Positions 5,894 to 13,178 of a stretch of 21,510 nt of DNA are shown here, piece after piece. Position 1 is the first letter of the stretch; every line of letters starts with the position of its first letter. The notes under the pieces are model-generated. The model did no database searches, had not been told where the DNA came from, and saw only the letters and a program-made list of their open reading frames with translations. This DNA is from VGKU01 sp964388785 (GTDB lineage Bacteria; Patescibacteriota; Patescibacteriia; UBA9934; GWF2-40-263), in the NCBI GenBank assembly GCA_964388785.1, contig CAYMBX010000015.1, forward strand, positions 1 to 21,510. Reading direction: 5' to 3'. A program made the position numbers and the translations under genes.

Positions 5894-7804
5894 ATGTCCT
5901 ATAACCATGACCATGAAAACGAAGTGACCTATTTTGCCAAAACGAATTTTCGTAATTCGATGGTAAAGTTTGGGATCAAAACGGATGACCGGCGTCGACA
6001 CGTCTACGTGATCGGAAAAACCGGTATGGGAAAGACGACTCTGTTGGAGAATTTTATTTTGTCGGATATTTATGCCGGTCATGGGTGTTGCTATGTCGAT
6101 CCTCACGGAGACACGGCGGAAAAGTTGATTGATTACATTCCAAGTTCACGTATCAACGACGTCGTTTATTTCAACCCGGCGGACGTAGATTATCCAATCG
6201 GATTTAATATTCTCGAAGCGGTCAGTGAACGACACAAGCATTTGGTGGCAAGCGGCATGATGGGTGTGTTCAAAAAGATCTGGGAAAACATGTGGTCATC
6301 CCGCATGGAGTACATTTTAAATAACACCATTCTTGCACTTCTCGACAACCCTGGACAGACGCTTTTGGGAATTAACCGCATGCTTTCGGACCAGGATTTT
6401 AGAAATCGCATCATTGGGAATGTGACCGATCCCGTTGTCAGACAGTTTTGGCTCAAAGAATTTGCTTCCTACAACGATAAGTACGCTCAAGAGGCTGTTG
6501 CGCCAATTCAAAACAAAATCGGTCAGTTTTTGTCGGCATCGGTGATTCGAAACATGGTGGCGCAGGTGAAATCCACGATTCATATCCGTCAAATCATGGA
6601 TGAGAATAAGATTTTTATCGTCAACCTCTCAAAAGGTCGTATCGGGGAGGACAATTCACGTTTGCTCGGAGGTTTGCTCATCACCAAATTACAACTTTCA
6701 GCGATGGAACGCGTCGACATTCCGGAAAAAGAACGCAAAGATTTTTATCTGTATGTGGACGAGTTTCAAAATTTTGCGGTGGAGTCGTTTGCGGGGATTC
6801 TTTCCGAAGCGCGAAAATACCGATTGTGTTTGACGATGGCGCACCAATACATTGCGCAGTTGACGGACGAAGTGCGTGAAGCAGTGTTCGGAAACGTTGG
6901 GACGATTATCACGTATCGTGTGGGCTCGCCGGACGGGTTGTACATGGAAAAAGAATTTGCCCCGCGTTTTTTGCCGGAAGACATTATCAATTTGCCGAAG
7001 TATAACGTGTATTTAAAGTTATTGATTGATGGAGTCACAAGTCAGCCGTTTTCTGCGATCACGCTTCCTCCAATTTCACAACGGACGTCGTCTGCGGATC
7101 GTGTGATTCGTGTTTCACGCGAGCGCTACGCGAATCCACGAAACGAAATTGAAGAAAAGATTCTCAAATGGAGTGGTATGGAAGAGTCAGATATGGAAAC
7201 AATGCTGAAGGAGGCGGCGGAAAAGAAAAAAGCGGCCAAGGATTCAAAGAAGCCGCGATTCGAATATAATTGTACGCGTTGCAACAAAGAGATGGTACTT
7301 CCGGTGGAGTTAGATCGTTCTCGACCGATCTATTGCGAGGATTGTATTGAGATTGTGCGTGAGGAACGCAAGAGTGGCAAATCAAGGCGACCAGATCGTC
7401 CGATCGCACCACCAAAGTCAACCAAACCGTCAGAGGGAACCGTGATACCGCAACCAATGAAAGAAGAGCCAATCTCACTTTCATCGTTGAAACCTCCGTC
7501 AAAGAAAGAGGGACCGGAGAGGCAGGAGGAGTCTGTAAAAGAGCAACCCCGGGAAATTCCGCGCGAGCCATCAGTGTCCGAGGCAAAACCTGTTCATGAA
7601 ACAAGATCTGAAGAAAAGAAAAAGAGAAAGCGTAAACGCAAAAAAGGTCCGTCAACACAAACAGAAGCGCCGAGTCAGCTAAGGCCGAGTCCACGTGTTG
7701 AACAAGTAAAGCCCGAGATATCTGTTCCGCTGACGACTCCATCAAAACCAACACAAGAAACAAGTGGAACGATACGTTCTGGACAATCCATTAAGTTTGA
7801 ATAA
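5894..7804 (+). CDS. VirD4/TraG-like membrane-transport ATPase with zinc ribbon
   Basis: A 636-residue P-loop ATPase of the FtsK/HerA/VirD4 class, which pump DNA or DNA-protein complexes as hexameric rings. Visible motifs are Walker A GKTGMGKTT at 41-49, the YVDPHGDT strand at 67-74, Walker B FYLYVDE at 284-290 and MAHQY at 315-319. A four-Cys zinc ribbon follows (C460, C463, C481, C484, with RPIYC before the second pair), a type common in CPR proteins. The rest (about 490-636) is a Lys/Pro/Glu-rich disordered tail with a Lys/Arg cluster near 577-590. It lacks its own membrane helices; the preceding gene could supply the anchor. No relaxase, VirB or pilus genes lie nearby, so conjugation is not supported here. 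The substrate is unknown. Confidence 0.87.
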   Translation: MSYNHDHENEVTYFAKTNFRNSMVKFGIKTDDRRRHVYVIGKTGMGKTTLLENFILSDIYAGHGCCYVDPHGDTAEKLIDYIPSSRINDVVYFNPADVDYPIGFNILEAVSERHKHLVASGMMGVFKKIWENMWSSRMEYILNNTILALLDNPGQTLLGINRMLSDQDFRNRIIGNVTDPVVRQFWLKEFASYNDKYAQEAVAPIQNKIGQFLSASVIRNMVAQVKSTIHIRQIMDENKIFIVNLSKGRIGEDNSRLLGGLLITKLQLSAMERVDIPEKERKDFYLYVDEFQNFAVESFAGILSEARKYRLCLTMAHQYIAQLTDEVREAVFGNVGTIITYRVGSPDGLYMEKEFAPRFLPEDIINLPKYNVYLKLLIDGVTSQPFSAITLPPISQRTSSADRVIRVSRERYANPRNEIEEKILKWSGMEESDMETMLKEAAEKKKAAKDSKKPRFEYNCTRCNKEMVLPVELDRSRPIYCEDCIEIVREERKSGKSRRPDRPIAPPKSTKPSEGTVIPQPMKEEPISLSSLKPPSKKEGPERQEESVKEQPREIPREPSVSEAKPVHETRSEEKKKRKRKRKKGPSTQTEAPSQLRPSPRVEQVKPEISVPLTTPSKPTQETSGTIRSGQSIKFE

Positions 7805-7809
7805 CGTGT

Positions 7810-8574
7810 ATGACGATTTGGCAAGCGATTGTCCTTGGATTGGTTCAGGGTGTGACGGAATTTCTTCCGATTTCGAGTTCTGGTTTTTTAGTATTGATTC
7901 CCGAACTGTTGGGGTGGGAACTTCAATCGGTTTATTTTGACGGAATTGTCCATCTCGCCACCCTTTTCGCGATCGTTGTTGCTTTGTGGCCCGAGATCAA
8001 AGAGGTGATCCAACGACAAACACAGGTGATGTGGTGGCTAGGATTGGGGACGGTTCCCGTCCTTGTTGCGGGATATGTGATTCAGGAGGTGTGGGATATT
8101 TCATTTCGCTCACTTGAAATCGTGGCATGGTCGTTTGTGGTGTGGGGGATCGTCTTATTTCTCGCGGATCGTTTTTCGATGCAGAAGAGGGATGGAATCG
8201 CACGTGTTGGATGGCAGCGTGCGCTTGCCATTGGTTTGGCACAGGCGATTGCTCTGATCCCGGGAACGTCTCGTTCAGGTATTACCATTACCGCAGGCTT
8301 GTTCAGCGGACTTTCACGACAAACAGCTACCACATTTTCGTTTCTGATGAGTATTCCGATCATTGTTATTGCGGGTCTGTTAAGCTTGAAAGAAGCGATC
8401 GATGCTCCCCAAACGATCCGTCTGTTGCCCGTGCTGATCGGAGGCGTGACGGCATTCATTTCCGCACTGTTGACGGTCCGTTGGCTGCGAGCCTGGCTGG
8501 GAAAACGGACGTACCAACCGCTTGCGATTTTGCGCGTGGTGATCGGCTTGTGTTTGTTGCTCCTCGTGCGGTAG
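7810..8574 (+). CDS. uppP: Undecaprenyl-diphosphatase (BacA family), active-site His replaced
   Basis: Integral membrane phosphatase that recycles undecaprenyl diphosphate to the monophosphate carrier for peptidoglycan and surface polymer synthesis. The 254-residue, strongly hydrophobic product carries both family signatures: QGVTEFLPISSSG at 13-25 and PGTSRSGITI at 151-160. E17, S23 and R155 correspond to E. coli E21, S27 and R174. The position of E. coli H30 is F26 (codon TTT at 7885-7887) instead of the near-universal His after SSSG. Either the enzyme works without it or activity has changed. It starts five bases after the ATPase stop and has no Shine-Dalgarno, so it probably belongs to the same operon. 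Confidence 0.93.
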   Translation: MTIWQAIVLGLVQGVTEFLPISSSGFLVLIPELLGWELQSVYFDGIVHLATLFAIVVALWPEIKEVIQRQTQVMWWLGLGTVPVLVAGYVIQEVWDISFRSLEIVAWSFVVWGIVLFLADRFSMQKRDGIARVGWQRALAIGLAQAIALIPGTSRSGITITAGLFSGLSRQTATTFSFLMSIPIIVIAGLLSLKEAIDAPQTIRLLPVLIGGVTAFISALLTVRWLRAWLGKRTYQPLAILRVVIGLCLLLLVR

Positions 8575-8585
8575 TGTGTGGGGGT

Positions 8586-9902
8586 ATGGCCCACTACGAA
8601 CTTCGGGACCCCGTTCATCAACGCATTCCATTTTCCAAATTTGAACGCACAATTATCGACCATCCGTTTTTTCAACGGCTGCGTTTTATTAGTCAGCTCG
8701 GTTTTTTGCAATCGTATGTCTATCCCGGCGGTGTGCATGATCGTTTTACCCATGCGATCGGCGCGATGCATGTCGCCGGACGGCTTTATGCGCACATGAT
8801 CACCGGTTCCGAATTGATTACGCAATCACTCACCGCGAAAGAAATTGAATCGCTGCGTTCTCGTGTACGGATCGCCGGGCTTTTGCATGATCTCGGGCAT
8901 GGCCCGTTTTCGCATGCAAGCGAGTCTGTCTTTCCGGATGTCGCCTCTCTTCCGCTTGATTGGTCGTGGTGGAAGAAACGGCCGAAGCGGCAAGCCGTCC
9001 ATGAAGATTATAGTGTTCTTCTGATTCAAACGCTTGCGGATGAAGGTCTGTTCGATCGTATATTCGCTCAAGATATTTGTTCCTTTATCCATAAAGATGT
9101 TCTGCCTTCCACTTATATTGAGGAGTTGATGCGGCGCGTACCTGGGTTAAAATCTGTTTTGAAAGGGATGATCTCGGGCGAAGTGGATTGCGATCGCATG
9201 GATTATCTCTTACGTGACAGTTACTTTTGCGGAGTGGCATATGGCAAGTACGATCTTGATTGGTTGATCACCGCGATGGGAATCGCACAAAAGGACGGCA
9301 CGTTGATCGTCACACTTTCTGAAAACGGTGTGCGTGCCTATGAGGACATGCTCCTTGCGCGTTACCACATGATTGACCAAGTCTATTACCACAAAACGAA
9401 AGCAGGATTTGCTCATTATTTGGAAGAAGCGATTCGCAACAAGGAAATTCCACTTGAAATTCCTCTCGACCCGTATGCATACGCGCAACTGCGTGACGGG
9501 GCGGTCATTGAACAAATGTTTGAGGCAGCAAAAACACCGGAGAATTATTGGTCATTCCATCTCGTAAAGCGCCAACCCGCAAAACGAATTTTACGGTTGC
9601 ACAACCAGAAGAAAGACGAATCGGAACTGCTCGTTCGTTTGCAGGAATTTTGCGATGCGCAGAACATTCGCCATTTCACACATACCGTTTCAAACGAGTT
9701 ATCGAACTTGGGAGAAGGGGAATCCGATCGCGCAACCATGATTTATGTGGCAAAAAAGAACGTGAACGGCGTGGATTATGTGCCGGTGTTTAAGTATTCC
9801 GACTTGTTGCAGAAGTACAATGAAAAACTAAACTTTACGGACTTTTTTGTGTTGCGCGAGGATGCGGAGAAGTTCGAGCAGGTGAGACAAGTATTTGTCT
9901 AA
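8586..9902 (+). CDS. HD-domain phosphohydrolase (SAMHD1/dGTPase-like)
   Basis: Predicted metal-dependent phosphohydrolase, most likely acting on dNTPs. The 438-residue protein opens with RDPVHQRIPFSKFE, typical of the SAMHD1-like branch. HD metal ligands are visible as H56 (RFTHAIG), H101-D102 (LLHDLGHGPFSH) and an Asp within DCDRMDY at 201-207. The C-terminal part (about 230-438) matches the extended helical and mixed region of that branch. The frame is open upstream to 8127, but that part overlaps uppP out of frame; ATG 8586 gives a normal family N-terminus and lies 11 bases after the uppP stop. Substrate and allosteric control cannot be read from sequence. Together with the Nudix gene it suggests active nucleotide-pool control. 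Confidence 0.88.
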   Translation: MAHYELRDPVHQRIPFSKFERTIIDHPFFQRLRFISQLGFLQSYVYPGGVHDRFTHAIGAMHVAGRLYAHMITGSELITQSLTAKEIESLRSRVRIAGLLHDLGHGPFSHASESVFPDVASLPLDWSWWKKRPKRQAVHEDYSVLLIQTLADEGLFDRIFAQDICSFIHKDVLPSTYIEELMRRVPGLKSVLKGMISGEVDCDRMDYLLRDSYFCGVAYGKYDLDWLITAMGIAQKDGTLIVTLSENGVRAYEDMLLARYHMIDQVYYHKTKAGFAHYLEEAIRNKEIPLEIPLDPYAYAQLRDGAVIEQMFEAAKTPENYWSFHLVKRQPAKRILRLHNQKKDESELLVRLQEFCDAQNIRHFTHTVSNELSNLGEGESDRATMIYVAKKNVNGVDYVPVFKYSDLLQKYNEKLNFTDFFVLREDAEKFEQVRQVFV

Positions 9903-9921
9903 GAACGCCATCAATTCTCCT

Positions 9922-10191
9922 ATGCAATTAAACGAAGCATATCAAAAGGTGTGCGATGAGGTGCTCGGGGATTCGTCAGTGAAAAATGACATTCATTTTG
10001 CACTCCTCGCGTTACATGAGTCTGCAACCAAAATATGGCAAGCGGTTGAAAATCGACAAGATGAGAAGATTCGATACCGAACGGTAAGTGCACTCATTTC
10101 CGTATTTTATCTCATGCGAGAGTTAGGGATTGAAAATCCGGAAGAGTGTTTAGTTCAAAAAATGGAAGAGATGAAAAAAGAAGTCAGGTGA
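9922..10191 (+). CDS. Small all-helical protein, possibly a degenerate MazG-like fold
   Basis: An 89-residue acidic, helical protein with no signal or membrane segment. I do not recognise it firmly. The pattern, a helix with LLALHESATKIWQAV and then a helix with FYLMRELGIENPEE followed by a charged helix, resembles the MazG-type NTP pyrophosphohydrolase layout. The usual EExxE and D metal ligands are mostly missing, so it may be inactive or unrelated. It lies directly after the HD phosphohydrolase, which makes a nucleotide-related role plausible. An in-frame TTG at 9895 overlaps the HD gene; ATG 9922 is preferred. No Shine-Dalgarno is present. Confidence 0.6.
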   Translation: MQLNEAYQKVCDEVLGDSSVKNDIHFALLALHESATKIWQAVENRQDEKIRYRTVSALISVFYLMRELGIENPEECLVQKMEEMKKEVR

Positions 10192-10195
10192 TCGG

Positions 10196-10224
10196 TTGCC
10201 ACAAAACTCCGTTTTTGTTAGTAT
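10196..10224 (+). promoter_or_regulatory. Predicted mnmA promoter
   Basis: TTGCCA at 10196-10201 (5/6 match to TTGACA), a 17-base spacer and TAGTAT at 10219-10224. The predicted start near 10231 leaves about seven untranslated bases before ATG 10238. It begins just after the stop of the preceding small gene. Confidence 0.65.
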
Positions 10225-10237
10225 TTCGTTTCGAACT

Positions 10238-11338
10238 ATGTCCGAAACGCGCAAAAAAGTGTTGGTTGGAATGAGTGGCGGGGTCGACTCGAGTGTGTCG
10301 GCGGCTTTGTTGTTGGAGCAGGGATATGAGGTAATCGGAGCATTCATGAAGAACTGGTCGGGTGATGTCAACGGCCCGGAATGCAAAGATCCGCATCGAA
10401 TCGGGGAAGAATACCAAGAATGCGGGTGGAAAGCTGAGCGTCGAGACGCGGCGCGCGTCGCAGCCAAACTCGGGATTCCGTTTGTGACATTAGATTTTGA
10501 GAAAGAGTATAGACGCGACGTCGTTGAATATCTGTTTGCCGAATATCAAGCCGGTCGCACGCCAAATCCGGATGTGATGTGTAATAAGTTCATTAAGTTT
10601 GAGCGATTCGTGCGGGCGGCGGATGAACTTGGATGTGATTACGTTGCGACAGGACATTATGCAAGAATCAATGAAGGGAAAATGCAAATGTCCGTTGATG
10701 CAAACAAGGATCAAACGTATTTTTTGTGGGCGATCAATCAGAGTGTACTTCCGCGTATCCTTTTTCCTATCGGTCATCTCACCAAACCGGAAGTTCGACA
10801 GAAGGCGCGTGAACTCGGACTTGAGGTTGCTGAGAAAAAAGATTCAATAGGCATCTGTTTTGTGGGTGAAGTCCAGATGTCCGAGTTTTTGCGTGCGCGC
10901 CTGCAGCCACACGCAGGAGATGTGGTGACAACCGACGGGAAAAAAGTCGGCACGCACGAAGGGGTGAATTTTTATACCATTGGCCAACGGCATGGGTTGG
11001 GAATCGGCGGAGGAACGCCGTATTACGTTGTTGAGAAGCGTTCTGCGACAAATGAACTGATTGTTTCCAGTCATTTCCATCCGCGTCTCTACACAAAAAA
11101 ACTCCTCGCAAGTCAGTTGAATTTTTTAGTTGATCCGTCTGTATTTGAGGAACCGATTTCCTGCCACGCGCGCATTCGCCATCGACAACCGCTTCAGGCA
11201 TGTCGTGTCACCCAAAAAAACGACACGTGGCATGTCGAGTTCGATCAACCACAGCGCGCCGTCACCCCCGGCCAGTCGATCGTGTTATATCGAGACAATA
11301 TCGTATTAGGCGGGGGGATCATTGATTGCTCGGTCTAA
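10238..11338 (+). CDS. mnmA: tRNA-uridine 2-sulfurtransferase MnmA
   Basis: Thiolates U34 of the tRNAs for Lys, Glu and Gln, using ATP and sulfur relayed by a persulfide carrier. The 366-residue product has the PP-loop SGGVDSS at 13-19, the catalytic Cys C115 (PDVMCNKFIKF) and the second, persulfide Cys C207 (IGICFVGE), followed by the central and beta-barrel domains. Residues 43-70 hold an extra Cys/His-containing stretch before the ERRDA helix. The frame is open to a TTG at 10196, but that lies inside the promoter, so ATG 10238 is used. Its end overlaps the convergent HAD gene by four bases, with no terminator visible between them. Confidence 0.96.
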   Translation: MSETRKKVLVGMSGGVDSSVSAALLLEQGYEVIGAFMKNWSGDVNGPECKDPHRIGEEYQECGWKAERRDAARVAAKLGIPFVTLDFEKEYRRDVVEYLFAEYQAGRTPNPDVMCNKFIKFERFVRAADELGCDYVATGHYARINEGKMQMSVDANKDQTYFLWAINQSVLPRILFPIGHLTKPEVRQKARELGLEVAEKKDSIGICFVGEVQMSEFLRARLQPHAGDVVTTDGKKVGTHEGVNFYTIGQRHGLGIGGGTPYYVVEKRSATNELIVSSHFHPRLYTKKLLASQLNFLVDPSVFEEPISCHARIRHRQPLQACRVTQKNDTWHVEFDQPQRAVTPGQSIVLYRDNIVLGGGIIDCSV

Positions 11339-12252
11339 ACGTTCTTTCTGGTTGAGTTTGTTTCTCGTGCATGCACCAACAACTCTGCGAGCGGGTGCAG
11401 TTCATCCGCAATTAAAATCGTACTAACAGAATTCCAAAGTTCAGCTAAATGTTTTTGTCGAAACTGATCAAAATAACGATCACTTTCGGTCTGTGGAATC
11501 ATCAGCACATTGAGCGCGCCTTCTTTCATCATTTCTTGATCTCCGATTGAATCACCCATAATGAGCAATTCATCCACGCGTGCCTGGCTCAGTGTCTGAA
11601 ACCGCTCAACTGCCGCGGGTTTTGACGAACTGACGACGACGTTTGGTTCGTAACCCGTGAGTACGCCTGCTTCGTTGAACCTCAAACGCGTCGCCGCGAC
11701 CGCGGCTTCCAGACCATGATGATCAAGACAGGCGTGAATCACCTGTTCCAGCCCGTAACTGACCATGACACGGTGTGCCATGAGATCAAACAATTCGCGC
11801 ACGCCTTGGCGGAGCATGATGCGAGTTCCCGCCTCTTGGACATGTTGTTTCGTGAACCCTGCACGCATAAAACGGCTGACGGCGCGGCTGGTGAGTGCTC
11901 CCTCGATCGCGCCACGATTCCGGCGATCGTATGAAGCGAGAAACCAATCACGGTCGGTGAGAGAAGAGACGGTTACTGGTTCGTGAGAAATACTCATGTA
12001 CCATTGCACGTCCCGCTCGTCTTCCTGGCGCTCGGGTTCCGGCATCAGATCGGCCATAACCATCCATTGCGCTCGGTGGTTGAGTGTGCCGTCAAAATCA
12101 AAAACACCATGCGCGACGTGAGACGCATTATGCAGCAACTCTTCTTCAGAGAACCGTGTCACAAAGAGATTTTTTTGACCGGAGGAAATCGCCTCAAGAA
12201 GTTCAGGGAAGGAGGATCGGGTTTGTAGCGAATACATAGGTTGTCCATTCAT
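11335..12252 (-). CDS. HAD-superfamily phosphatase (SerB-like), substrate unknown
   Basis: Predicted cytoplasmic phosphohydrolase. The HAD motifs are in order: motif I FDFDGTL at about 51-57 (nucleophile first Asp, acid second Asp), motif II Ser in VMVSYG near 169, a Lys in SSSKP, and motif III MGDSIGDQEMM near 233-243. The region between motifs I and II is about 110 residues, suggesting a helical C1 cap. The start is unsettled: ATG at 12252 or 12237 would overlap the preceding gene by 50 or 35 bases, while an in-frame GTG at 12162 would avoid overlap but trim residues that look genuine. It is probably cotranscribed with the FecR-like gene. Confidence 0.85.
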   Translation of the reverse strand: MNGQPMYSLQTRSSFPELLEAISSGQKNLFVTRFSEEELLHNASHVAHGVFDFDGTLNHRAQWMVMADLMPEPERQEDERDVQWYMSISHEPVTVSSLTDRDWFLASYDRRNRGAIEGALTSRAVSRFMRAGFTKQHVQEAGTRIMLRQGVRELFDLMAHRVMVSYGLEQVIHACLDHHGLEAAVAATRLRFNEAGVLTGYEPNVVVSSSKPAAVERFQTLSQARVDELLIMGDSIGDQEMMKEGALNVLMIPQTESDRYFDQFRQKHLAELWNSVSTILIADELHPLAELLVHARETNSTRKNV

Positions 12253-12823
12253 GAAACGGGGCGGAAGGTCCTTGGGTGGGATCGACCGTTGTTTGAGAGA
12301 TAGAAGGAGGGTCGGTTTCTGAGACGTTCAACGCATTTGGAACAAGCAGATACTCTTTTTGTCCTTTAAGGTGGGTTTGAATATTTCCCGTCACGGGAGC
12401 GACGGTGACGAGCTGTTGAAAATCGTAATTGATGAAAATCGCTTCACCTTTCATGAGCGCATTTTCTGTTTTGTGCGTATCGATAAAAACCGGGGCTTTT
12501 TCCTCGTTTTTTACCACGATACGTCCTCGTGTGAATGTCAGGACACGCTCGTCCTCGAACAGTCGACTTAGCTCAAGCCGGGAACGTTCATCCATTGTCA
12601 CGATGATTCGTTCCCCGATTTTGATTGCAAGATACTCGTTATCGCCTGTTTCCAATATTGTGCCGCGTGGGAAACGCGTGCCTGCTTTATGATCGGACTC
12701 TTGGGAAGCGATGACAGCGACAGCTTGTTGAGGAGGTAAATCAAAACGGCGCCAGGCAAGCAGACCCACCACGAGAACGCAAAAAAAGAGTGCAGTAAGT
12801 TGTGGGATGGTCGGTCGAGTCAT
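12203..12823 (-). CDS. Membrane-anchored FecR-like domain protein
   Basis: A 206-residue protein with one N-terminal membrane anchor (about 9-24, followed by Arg-Arg). The extracytoplasmic part (about 40-165) shows the alternating beta pattern of FecR domains: a small-residue start, GTILETGDNEYLAIKI, DERSRLELSRL, LTFTRGRIVV and a final MKGEAIFINYD strand. The C-terminal 40 residues look disordered. In Proteobacteria FecR proteins relay surface signals to sigma factors, but no sigma factor, receptor or cytoplasmic FecR N-domain is present, so a structural envelope role is as likely. Its ATG lies 16 bases from the divergent thioredoxin-like gene. Confidence 0.6.
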   Translation of the reverse strand: MTRPTIPQLTALFFCVLVVGLLAWRRFDLPPQQAVAVIASQESDHKAGTRFPRGTILETGDNEYLAIKIGERIIVTMDERSRLELSRLFEDERVLTFTRGRIVVKNEEKAPVFIDTHKTENALMKGEAIFINYDFQQLVTVAPVTGNIQTHLKGQKEYLLVPNALNVSETDPPSISQTTVDPTQGPSAPFHEWTTYVFATNPILLP

Positions 12824-12839
12824 GGTAGAATAATACCAT
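12822..12839. promoter_or_regulatory. Symmetric divergent -10 element
   Basis: The inverted repeat ATGGTA / TACCAT around GAATAA occupies the whole 16-base gap between two divergent ATG codons. On the plus strand TAGAAT (12826-12831) predicts a start near 12838, two bases before ATG 12840. On the minus strand TATTAT (12835-12830) predicts a start at about 12823, the A of that ATG. No convincing -35 is seen on either side. Confidence 0.5.
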
Positions 12840-13100
12840 ATGCTTTATTTTTTCTATGGAGAAGAATGTCCGCATTGTCACAATGTGATGCCGATTGTGG
12901 ATAAGTTGAACGAGGAAGGACTGTCAATTCAAAAGTTTGAAACATGGCATAATGAGGAGAATGCCAGGATGTTTGAGGAAAAAGACAATGGGGTGTGTGG
13001 AGGAGTTCCGTTTTTTTATAATGAGGAAACCGGCTCTTCGATTTGCGGCGAAACCTCAGAAGAAATGATTCGGAAATGGGCGTCGGGAGAAAAAGTATAG
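12840..13100 (+). CDS. Small thioredoxin-like protein with CPHC motif
   Basis: An 86-residue cytoplasmic thioredoxin/glutaredoxin-fold protein, predicted to act in thiol-disulfide exchange. The redox motif C10-P-H-C13 follows the first beta strand (LYFFYGEE), and the cis-Pro loop is V56-P57 in GGVPFFYN. CPHC is the DsbA-type dipeptide, which usually makes the motif oxidising, but there is no signal peptide here, so periplasmic oxidation is not supported. Extra cysteines lie at 53 and 69. It is shorter than classical thioredoxins (about 105) and nearer glutaredoxin size. Its partner is unknown. The ATG immediately follows a divergent -10 element, so translation is probably leaderless. Confidence 0.82.
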   Translation: MLYFFYGEECPHCHNVMPIVDKLNEEGLSIQKFETWHNEENARMFEEKDNGVCGGVPFFYNEETGSSICGETSEEMIRKWASGEKV

Positions 13101-13178
13101 TTATGGCTCACCAACCTTTGGTGGACGATGTTGAGTTGATTCAAAATTTTCTATGGACGCCTATTTCCTCAGTCGCAT

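Noticed and set aside
7164..7763. 199-codon minus-strand open frame
   Set aside because: It is antisense to the Lys/Glu/Pro-rich tail of the ATPase, whose composition creates a long stop-free frame; no domain is seen.
5894..7804. Conjugative plasmid or integrative element
   Set aside because: Only a VirD4-like ATPase and its partner are present; there is no relaxase, integrase, VirB4, pilus or attachment-site signal, and the surrounding genes are housekeeping.
8127..8585. Extended N-terminus for the HD protein
   Set aside because: This part overlaps uppP in another frame and is not family-like; ATG 8586 starts the recognisable RDPVHQRI region.
8082..8825. 247-codon minus-strand open frame
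   Set aside because: It is antisense to uppP and the start of the HD gene, both of which are clear families.
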